Of a stretch of DNA of 64,000 bases, positions 57,721 through 64,000 are shown piece after piece; within the stretch, counting starts at the first letter, position 1, and the number at the start of each line of letters is the position of its first letter. The notes below the pieces were generated by a model. It ran no database searches. It had not been told where the DNA came from and was given only the letters and a program-made list of their open reading frames with translations. Where the stretch lies: contig NZ_CP034450.1 of the NCBI RefSeq assembly GCF_003952505.1, positions 1,550,001 through 1,614,000 on the forward strand, in the 5' to 3' direction. This stretch comes from Mesorhizobium sp. M4B.F.Ca.ET.058.02.1.1. GTDB taxonomy: Bacteria > Pseudomonadota > Alphaproteobacteria > Rhizobiales > Rhizobiaceae. The translations under genes and the position numbers were made by a program.

Positions 57721-57947
57721 TGGAGCGGTTCAGCGTTTCATGGAATCGCTTAACCGCTCTAGTATTGTTTTGACGCAATTCCGGACGGAAAACCGCTACG
57801 CACTTTTCCCGGAATTGCTCCTAGTATTTGTTTTGACGCAATTCCGGACGGAAAACCGCTACGCACTTTTCCTGGAATTGCTCCTAGTATTGTTTTGACG
57901 CAATTCCGGACGGAAAACCGCTACGCACTTTTCCTGGAATTGCTCCT
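57721..57947. repeat. Array of three tandem 62-63-bp palindromic repeats with a leading dyad
   Basis: A leading dyad agcggttcagcgtttcatgg...aaccgct (57723-57759) is followed by units at 57761, 57823 and 57886. Each is agtat(t)tgttttgacgcaattcc + gacggaaaaccgctacgcacttttcc + ggaattgctcct. The core is the same as in the 55-bp array at 16.1 kb. The last unit runs into the stop codon region of the next minus-strand gene (57946). Confidence 0.88.
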
Positions 57948-59126
57948 AGAGCACCAGCACCAGGTCATCCACCACAAGCTGCCAATGGTGCTTCGTCGAC
58001 AGGCGAACACGCGTGACGGCCTTCAGCATCGGCGCATAGTGGCACGGCGCCAGCGCCGACAGCGTGATCTCATCGCGCGCGACCGGCACCTCCCCCAGCC
58101 AGCTCTCGATCAGCGCGGTCTCTCCCTCCGAGGCCAGCCAGGCCGCGGTCAGCATCATCGAATGCAGCCCGAAAGGCTGGTGCCGGCCGAATTCGGCCGC
58201 ATGGCCGCTGCTCGTATAGGCGATGTGATCGCCCGAGACATTGCCGTTGACGTAGCCCTCGCTGTTCTTGGTGTGGTCGCCCGCCATGGCGTTGAGATTG
58301 CGCCAGGAGAGCCCGGCATGGCCCGTCGGAAGCTTGCGCAGGCCGCGCGTGGTGACGTCGTCGAAGCCGATGACGCTCAGCGCCGCATCGGCCACGATGA
58401 CGGCGGGCGTCAGCAGGCCAAGATCGGTCGGATAGGCCGACAACGCGAGCTGCCGCTCGAGGCCGCCGCCGGAGATCGCCACCGTGTCGGCCCCTGCGGC
58501 GAGAGGAAAGCGGAAGGCGGCGCCCGCGCCAGCGTCCGGCTGTCGAGGATCTGGCCCTTGCCCATCACCGACAGCGTCGCCTCCGTCGCGGCGGGCATCC
58601 TGCCGCTCAGGACGCGAACCGGCGCGAGGCCGACCGGTTTCGGCAAGTCCTCCCCGACGAGGCCAGCGACAGAGCCGGGCGCGGCCAGCAAGCGTATCGA
58701 CTGGTCCTCGTTCCCGCTGCTGGCGCGCCAGCCGGGCGGCACAGAGACCGAAAAGCGGTAGGTGCCGGGCGCGCGTATCCTGGCCCGGCGTCGCCTGGAC
58801 GACATCGGGAAATTGGCGAAGCCGGCGGAGTTGGTCCGCGCCGCGGCGAGGAAGCCGCCGCGCTCATCGTAGAACCGAACCATGATGCCGGCCATCGGCC
58901 GGTCGGCGAGGCCATACACCCCGTCGCCGTCGACATCCATGTAGACATAGGACGAGAAGTTGAGCTTGCCGGCGGTGGGCCGCCAGGACGCGCGCACCGC
59001 ATAATCATGGGCCGGATCGGCCCGGCGCCGCATCCGCCGGCGCTGGCGCGCCTGCCAGACGAGGAAGGCCAGCAATGCCGCGGCCGCGAGGACGATTGAG
59101 GAGACTGCGACGGTCAGGCTGGGCAA
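57946..59126 (-). pseudogene. SdrD-like membrane-anchored protein, frameshifted
   Basis: From TTG 59126 (preceded by GAGG) the product has a membrane helix (VSSIVLAAAALLAFLVWQ), a juxtamembrane Arg-rich stretch and an SdrD/Cna-B-like beta domain ('SYVYMDVDGDGVYGLADRPM', 'AARTNSAGFANFPMSSR'), then 'MGKGQILDSRTLA'. Near 58525-58535 one base is missing and the frame breaks. The other frame continues 'AGAAFRFPLAAGADTVAISG' and ends 'LVVDDLVLVL' at 57946. Together about 390 residues. The function is unknown; sequencing error is possible. Confidence 0.7.
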
Positions 59127-59213
59127 CGGCGAGCCTCGGCGGGAATGATTGCGACACCCTAGCTTGCGATGTGGTGACTGCACAGAGGGGCGCGAAGGAT
59201 CGCGGCGGCGAGG

Positions 59214-59990
59214 TCAGGTCTCCACCTCCACCCACACCGGCGCGTGGTCGCTGGCGTTGTCCTCGCCGCGCACGGCCCGGTCGATGCCGGCCGCTTTCAG
59301 CTTGCGGACGAGTGTCTTCGACAAAAGGATGTGGTCGAGCCTGAGGCCCGCGTCGCGCGGCCAGCGATTGCGGCGGTAGTCCCAGAATGTGTAGAGCTTC
59401 TCCTCCTTCGGGAAGACCTTGCGCAGCGCATCGGTCCAGCCCCGCTCGACGAGTGCCGCGAAGGCGGCGCGGCTTTGCGGCTGCACCAGCGCGTTGTCGT
59501 CATAGGAGCGGGTCGGGTAGATGTCGCGCGGCTCAGGCACGATGTTGAAGTCGCCGGCAAGCGCCACCGGCAGGCCGGTGTCGAGGAGCTGCTTCGCGTG
59601 CGCCGCGAAGCGATCGTGCCAGGCGAGCTTGTACTGATATTTGGGCCCGGGCTGCGGGTTGCCGTTGGGCGCATAGAGGCAGGCGATGACAATGCCCGAC
59701 ACCGCCGCCTCGATGTAGCGCGCCTGGCGGTCGGCGTCGTCGCCGGGCAGTACGTCGCGCGTCAGCACGGGTTCTGCGCCCTTTGCCAGAATGGCAACGC
59801 CGTTCCAGGTCGGCTCGCCCTTCCACACCGCGCCATAGCCGGCCTTCGCCAGCCGGGTCAGCGGAAACTGCGTGTCGCGCGCCTTCAGTTCCTGCAGGCA
59901 GACGACGTCGGGTTTTGCCTCGGCGAGCCAGGCCAGCAGGTTCTCCAGGCGACTGTTGATGTTGTTGATGTTGAAGGTGGCGATTTTCAT
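59214..59990 (-). CDS. xth: Exodeoxyribonuclease III
   Basis: A 258-residue AP endonuclease/3'-5' exonuclease of the EEP fold, acting in base excision repair. Motifs: 'MKIATFNINNINSRL', 'VCLQELKARD' (metal Glu), 'YAPNGNP', 'LAGDFNIVPEPRDIY', 'GLRLDHILLS' and 'ASDHAPVWVEVE' (catalytic His). Normal length. It lies in the same minus-strand stretch as ku and ligD, all DNA repair. Confidence 0.95.
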   Translation of the reverse strand: MKIATFNINNINSRLENLLAWLAEAKPDVVCLQELKARDTQFPLTRLAKAGYGAVWKGEPTWNGVAILAKGAEPVLTRDVLPGDDADRQARYIEAAVSGIVIACLYAPNGNPQPGPKYQYKLAWHDRFAAHAKQLLDTGLPVALAGDFNIVPEPRDIYPTRSYDDNALVQPQSRAAFAALVERGWTDALRKVFPKEEKLYTFWDYRRNRWPRDAGLRLDHILLSKTLVRKLKAAGIDRAVRGEDNASDHAPVWVEVET

Positions 59991-60015
59991 GTTTGGATGC
60001 CGAAAGCGCCCCTCG

Positions 60016-60177
60016 CTTCGTCATCCTCGGGCTTGACCCGAGGATCCATGCCGTGACCGTCGCCGTGGAACGTGGCGGGGCAGAATTCTGAACCGTTGCA
60101 ACGCCTTAGCGTCACGGCATGGATTCTAGGGTCTGCGCGCGTCGCTTCGCTCCTTGCTCCGCCCTAGAATGACGAAG
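60016..60177. repeat. 162-bp MITE-like element with perfect 9-bp terminal inverted repeats
   Basis: Begins cttcgtcat and ends atgacgaag. Inside are two dyads, cctcgggcttgacccgagg and ctagggtctgcg...gccctag, plus ccatgccgtgac and gtcacggcatgg as a long inverted pair. It covers the last codons of the hydrolase gene. A related partial copy lies at 63321-63385. Confidence 0.75.
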
Positions 60178-60817
60178 CCGACGGCTGCGCGAATTTAGCC
60201 GCTGTCGTCTCCGCCACCGTCTTCAGGTGGTCGCCCGTCGAAAACCCCGAGATCGCCTTGCGCGGCTTCAGATCGTGGTCGCCGTCCTCCAGCCAGATCA
60301 TCTCGATGGCGTTGGAAAGGCCATAGGTCGCAACCTCATCCTTGGTGCCGAATTCGTCGCGCGTGCCCTGGAAGATCAGCGTCGGCGTCTTGAGGCCGAG
60401 GAGATGCTTGGTCCTGAGTTGCTCCGGCTTGCCGGGTGGATGGAAGGGATAGCCGAGGCAGACGAGCCCGGCGATCTCGCCTTTGGCAAACATCTCGTCG
60501 GCGACCATCGACGCGACCCGTCCGCCCATCGACTTGCCGCCGATGATGAGCTTTCCCGTGACACCCTTGGCGCGAAGGTCGGCGATCGCCTTGATGTATT
60601 CAGGGTTCACCGTCTCGGCGCGCGGCGGCGGCTTGCGATGGCCGTAGCGGCGCGCCGCCATGTAGTGGAACTCGAAGCGCGCCACGCGGAAGCCGACCGT
60701 GGCGAGCGCCTTGGCGGTGGCGGCCATCGAGGCGGAGTCCATCGGCGCACCGGCGCCATGGGCCAGCAGGATGGTGACGGGGGCGGTTTCGGAGCCGTCG
60801 AAGAGGAAGTGGGTCAT
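60164..60817 (-). CDS. Alpha/beta hydrolase, KANL3/Tex30-like
   Basis: A 217-residue hydrolase: 'ILLAHGAGAPMDSASMAATA' (oxyanion loop), nucleophile 'IGGKSMGGRVASMVADEM', acid in 'IFQGTRDEFGTKDEV', His in 'LEDGDHDLKP'. The fold is that of the dienelactone-hydrolase/KANL3-type family of bacteria; substrate unknown. Its last codons fall inside a repeated element, so the natural C-terminus may have been extended by insertion. Confidence 0.88.
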   Translation of the reverse strand: MTHFLFDGSETAPVTILLAHGAGAPMDSASMAATAKALATVGFRVARFEFHYMAARRYGHRKPPPRAETVNPEYIKAIADLRAKGVTGKLIIGGKSMGGRVASMVADEMFAKGEIAGLVCLGYPFHPPGKPEQLRTKHLLGLKTPTLIFQGTRDEFGTKDEVATYGLSNAIEMIWLEDGDHDLKPRKAISGFSTGDHLKTVAETTAAKFAQPSASSF

Positions 60818-60849
60818 GGGACTGTGCTCGGCGCGACGACGAAGCAGCT

Positions 60850-61023
60850 GATCTCCCCCCTTGTGGGGGAGATGGCCGGCAGGCCAGAGGGGGGCGCGAA
60901 GGAACGCCGACTTCGACTCTTACAAACCGAAAATCTTAGAGGTCGCCGCCGCCAGCCGTTGAGAGGCTGGCGGGACAGCGCCCCCCTCTGTCCTGCCGGA
61001 CATCTCCCCACAAGGGGGAGATT
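60850..61023. repeat. Paired inverted REP-like element (BIME-like)
   Basis: atctccccccttgtgggggagat (60851-60873) and catctccccacaagggggagat (61001-61022) bracket a centre with cctctggcc/gaggctggcg and gtcctgccgg dyads. Same family as 7.0 and 53.4 kb. It lies between the alpha/beta hydrolase and the TPR gene. Confidence 0.75.
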
Positions 61024-61053
61024 GGCTGTCGCGACGGCCTTCGCCAATCATTG

Positions 61054-62186
61054 TCACCCCGCCGTGCGCGCCATATGCAAATCGACGAACTGTATCCCCT
61101 TCTGCGCCAACCTCGCCCATTCGGATTCAGCATCGAGTTCCAGATAGCGCACCCACAGCCGGCGGGCCTCGGCCATATTCCCCCATCGAATTCCAACCGC
61201 GCAAGGTTGAACACCGGGTCGGCATAGGTCTTGTCGAGTGCGATCGCCTTCTGCAGGTGGCGGCGGGCGGAGGCCACCTTGCCCTCGGCGCTCATCAGGC
61301 CGGCGAGGTTGAACCAGGCTTCGACGAAGCCGGGATCGAGCTTGATCGCACGCGCATAGTCGTGCGCGGCTTCCGCCACGCGGCCGGCGCCGCGCAGGCA
61401 GTTGGCGCGGTTGAAGGCGGCAATCGCATCCTTGGCGTCGATCGCGAGGCAACGCTGGTAAAGCGCTGCCGCATCGTCGTGACGCCCCTCCTGTTCCGCG
61501 CCTTCCGCCTCGGCGAACAGTTCCTCCAGCGTGTCGTCTCCAGCCATTCCCGAATTTGGTGAACCCAGATCGAACAGCAACTGACCGTCGAGCTCGCTCG
61601 CACCATCGTCGAGATAGATCGCGTCGGGGCGGCCGTGCTGCGAGCCGAGATTGAGCGACTTCGCAGTGAGCGAGGCGACCGGGCCGGAGCGATGCACGGA
61701 GCGCGCGATCGCGCCCCAGCTGGCGCCGCTGGCGATCAGCCCGGCATATTTTCTGGCCAGGATGAGGTCGCGGAAGGAATAAGGCTCGGCATCGTGCTCG
61801 AAGGCGTCGAACAGCGACAGCAGGTCGAGATCGTCGCCGGCAAGTCGCGACTGGTCGATCAGCGATTGCCTCGACAGCGACGACGCCTCCGGCGCCTTCA
61901 TCAGGCCGAGCAGGCGCAGGAAACCGTTCTCGCTGATCAGCGCGCGGCCGGCGGCGCGCTCGGCCTTCGCGCGCCGTTCGATGTCGGCATCGCCTGTCCT
62001 GCTCATCGCGGCTTTCGCCAGCAGCGTGCGGCCGAACACGGCATGGCTGGTGCGGCGGGTGACGCCGCGCCTCAGCTCGGCATGGCGGCGCTCGACCTCG
62101 CGCGCGGCCAGCCTCAGCGGAAAGGCGGCCAGCGCGCCGACGACGCCATACACGGCGCCGGGGACGATGACTGACCCTGCCGTCAC
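61054..62186 (-). pseudogene. TPR-repeat protein, frameshifted near its C-terminus
   Basis: A protein of about 375 residues starting at GTG 62186. The N-terminal half is helical and contains 'SRLAGDDLDLLSLFDAFEHD' and 'PYSFRDLILARKYAGLIASG'. The C-terminal half has at least three tetratricopeptide repeats ('AALYQRCLAIDAKDAIAAFN', 'AHDYARAIKLDPGFVEAWFN', 'RHLQKAIALDKTYADPVFNL'). After 'ARLEFDGG' one G is missing (C run at 61180-61184) and the frame leaves the family; the other frame finishes 'NMAEARRLWVRYLELDAESE' to a stop at 61054. The start overlaps the ku stop. In related genomes a TPR/MerR-like protein is often beside ku (my recollection). Confidence 0.75.
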
Positions 62187-63091
62187 TTCTTGCTCTTGCC
62201 GACGGCCTTCAACAGGTTCGCCTTCAGCGGATTTTCGGGCGCGCCGCCGGCAGCCGCCTTCTTGGCTGGCTTGGCCGGCGCCTCGTCGGCCTTGCTCTTC
62301 GACTTGGCTGGCGGCTTGGCCGACTGCGACAGGCTCGCCTTCAGCGCATCCATCAGATTGATGACGTTGCCGCGCTCGGGCGCGGCCGCAATGATCGGCT
62401 TGTGGCCCTTCAGCTTCTCGCGGATCATCGCCATCAGCGCCACCTCGTAGCGATCCTCGTAGTTCTTCGGATCGAAGGCGGTTTCCTTCTGCTTGATCAG
62501 CGCCTCGGCGAGCTGCAGCATTTCCGGGTCCGGCTTGCCGGCCGGAATGTTGCCGAAATATTCAGCCGTGCCGCGCACTTCGTTGGGATTCCTCAAGGTG
62601 CAGACGAACATGCCGTTCTCGCGCGCGCCGATCGTCACCACGCGCTCGCGGCTGGAGAGCACGAGCCTGGCGATCGCCAACTTGCCGGATTTGCGCATCG
62701 CCTCGCGCAGCACCGCGAAAGTTTCCTCCGCCATGGCGCCGTCGGGGGCAAGGTAATAGGGTGAGTCCTGATAGATGACGTCGACCTCGCCCTCATCGAC
62801 GAAGGCCTCGATGTTCATCGTGTGGTTGGATTCGATCCTGACCGCATCGAGGTCGGCGTCATCGATGATGATGTACTGCTTGTCCTCGTACTCGTAGCCC
62901 TTGACCAGGTCCGAGCGCTCGACCAGCCCGAGCTCGGGATCCACGGGCTTCATATTGATGCGGTTGTGGGTCTTCTTGTGCAGCTGGTTGAATGTGATGC
63001 GTTCGCTCGCGCTGGTGGCCGGATAGAGCCGGACCGGACAGCTGACGAGGCTGAGCTTGAGGTAACCTTTCCAACTTGCCCTGGGCGCCAT
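62183..63091 (-). CDS. ku: Ku DNA end-binding protein
   Basis: A 302-residue bacterial Ku, the homodimeric ring that holds double-strand breaks for non-homologous end joining by LigD. Family motifs: 'ASWKGYLKLSLVSCPVRLYP', 'GYEYEDKQYIIIDDADLDAV', 'EVDVIYQDSPYYLAPDG', 'KLAIARLVLSSRERVVTI'. The C-terminal ~45 residues are a Lys/Ala-rich tail (KPPAKSKSKADEAPAKPAKK), as is usual. Its partner ligD lies 277 bases upstream but is broken in this genome. Confidence 0.95.
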   Translation of the reverse strand: MAPRASWKGYLKLSLVSCPVRLYPATSASERITFNQLHKKTHNRINMKPVDPELGLVERSDLVKGYEYEDKQYIIIDDADLDAVRIESNHTMNIEAFVDEGEVDVIYQDSPYYLAPDGAMAEETFAVLREAMRKSGKLAIARLVLSSRERVVTIGARENGMFVCTLRNPNEVRGTAEYFGNIPAGKPDPEMLQLAEALIKQKETAFDPKNYEDRYEVALMAMIREKLKGHKPIIAAAPERGNVINLMDALKASLSQSAKPPAKSKSKADEAPAKPAKKAAAGGAPENPLKANLLKAVGKSKK

Positions 63092-63320
63092 GATGAACTC
63101 CTACGCGGCCATGCACTGACAGTTACTTGCAGCGCTCCCGCTCAAGGACGGTTGGCGCCGTGGAAATCCTACACCGACCCTTGATGGTACTGCCGAATTC
63201 CTGACGAAGTGTTTTCTGGGGCGGGTTTGGTGGGAGAATAGTTCAAATTGTAGCAAGCGTCGATGGAGATGGGGTTGAGACGCTGGCGGGACGCTGACGA
63301 TTGGCCGGAGGCCTCGATGC
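63092..63320. other. Gap between ku and the ligD remnant
   Basis: No gene is supported. It should hold the ku promoter. An A/T-richer stretch (aatagttcaaattgtagcaag) lies near 63237. Confidence 0.35.
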
Positions 63321-63385
63321 TTCGTCATCCTAGGGCGGAGCAAGGAGCGAAGCGACGCGCGCAGACCCTAGGATCCATGCCGGAA
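63321..63385. repeat. Partial copy of the 162-bp MITE-like element
   Basis: cttcgtcatcctagggcggagcaaggagcgaagcgacgcgcgcagaccctaggatccatgcc: the same sequence as the right part of the 60-kb element in inverted orientation, with dyad cctaggg/ccctagg. The stop codon of the ligD remnant lies within it. Confidence 0.7.
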
Positions 63386-64000
63386 CGTGCGAGCGCCGCA
63401 ACGGTGCAAAACAAAGAGCTCGAACCATTCCGGATTGGTCTTCTCGATCAAGTCGACCTTCCACTGACGTGGCCAGCGCTTCAACGACTTTTCGCGCTGG
63501 ATGGCGCCGTCGAATTTTATCTCGTGCAGCCAGAGTTGACCGGTGTGCTCCGCGGGATCATTGCCGCCCGGCGGCTTCGGAACCTGTGTGGCAAGCTGTG
63601 GCTCGATGCGGCCAGATGGCGGCGCTTTGACAGCACCGGGCAACGCGTCGGGCTTGAAGGAGCCGGGTTTCGGCGGCAGGCGCTCGCGCTTCTTCGGCGG
63701 CGCCACCAGTTCCTCGATGCGGCGGCCGGTTTTCACGCTCTCCGGCCGTTGGCTGAGGATGTCGCGGCTGGTGTCCGAAGCGAGGTCGCGCTCCTTGAAC
63801 AGGAGCCAGTTCTTCTTTGCCTCGTCCTCGCCGGGCTTCGGCTTCAGCCGCGTCAACATCCAGCCGCCATTCAGCTTCTGGCCGGCCAGCCGGAACTTGA
63901 AGGCGCCGGTTCTCAGGCTTTTCTCGACGTCGTCCATCGGCGCCCAGGTGCCGGTGTCCCAGACGATCATCGGCCCGCCGCCATATTCGCCCTCGGGGAT
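63368..64000 (-). pseudogene. ligD: LigD, phosphoesterase part joined to a GIY-YIG nuclease tail (partial at window edge)
   Basis: The gene enters from the right edge. Residues 'GEYGGGPMIVWDTGTWAPMD' and 'MLTRLKPKPGEDEAKKNWLL' are the 3'-phosphoesterase domain of LigD. A Pro/Lys linker follows, then the start of the ligase domain 'LWLHEIKFDG'. Directly after KFDG, the adenylation motif, the chain switches to 'AIQREKSLKRWPRQWKVDLI' and 'EKTNPEWFELF', the C-terminus of a GIY-YIG endonuclease (COG2827-like). It ends in a repeat. Ligase and polymerase domains are lost from this copy, so it cannot seal breaks; the ligase at 21431 might substitute. Confidence 0.75.

Noticed and set aside
1-64000. 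tRNA or rRNA genes, integrase or insertion sequences
   Set aside because: None were recognised by eye on either strand. Decisive scans (tRNAscan, ISfinder search) could not be run.

Overview
The window looks like chromosomal DNA of a Mesorhizobium-like alphaproteobacterium (Hyphomicrobiales/Rhizobiales). The support is high GC, many Lrp/AsnC and GntR regulators, DUF982 proteins, EcfG-type stress promoters (GGAAC, an 18-nt gap, TT), a Ku/LigD end-joining pair, and the short palindromic elements (ctccccttgtgggag type and caattcc-gacgg-ggaattg type) that litter rhizobial intergenic regions. This assignment is inferred from sequence features only. No rRNA, tRNA or CRISPR array was recognised.

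Layout. 0.3-3.4 kb: a PAS protein, small hypotheticals, msrA, and an exported ankyrin-cytochrome c fusion. 3.5-8.5 kb (minus strand): a decayed prophage in which a terminase nuclease domain is fused in frame to the C-terminal half of a GH108-type endolysin. Below it is a chain of overlapping small lysis-type genes, one of 32 codons. The terminase ATPase half is split off by repeats and a HEAT-like gene. 8.8-16 kb: DUF883-like protein, DoxX, kynA with a KynR-like regulator, a second Lrp regulator, a small serine hydrolase, and an RtcB ligase preceded by a short zinc-knuckle protein. 16.1-28.9 kb: an island of about 25 mostly tiny genes (SPW, SDR, DUF982, YciE/DUF892, iron permease, DNA ligase, paired paralogues). 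Ten candidate EcfG promoters, one of them just outside at 8.8 kb, suggest a general stress response regulon.

28.9-45 kb: amino-acid and small-acid metabolism. It holds Lrp-azlCD, a PAS-GGDEF-EAL protein, an IlvD/Edd dehydratase with a GntR regulator, and an operon of two diaminopropionate ammonia-lyases, a carbamoylase-type hydrolase and an M20 amidohydrolase under a divergent Lrp regulator. 45-57 kb: YdeI, a protease-like PDZ protein lacking its catalytic triad, YghU, a PEBP protein, an aminotransferase, GYD and ABM-like proteins, GFA, isochorismatase, amidase and a WD40 membrane protein. 57.4-57.7 kb: two tandem 30-31-residue peptides with lasso-type RiPP leaders and no modification enzymes nearby. 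57.7-64 kb: a palindromic repeat array, a frameshifted SdrD-like gene, xth, a hydrolase, a frameshifted TPR gene, ku, and a ligD broken at its ligase motif and joined to a GIY-YIG nuclease tail.

Four genes carry apparent single-base deletions, three of them in or beside C/G-rich runs, so either pseudogenisation or consensus errors should be considered. The most notable items are the twin leader peptides, the RtcB/zinc-knuckle pair, the stress-promoter island with its triplicated leader and split/fused gene pair, and the terminase-endolysin fusion.
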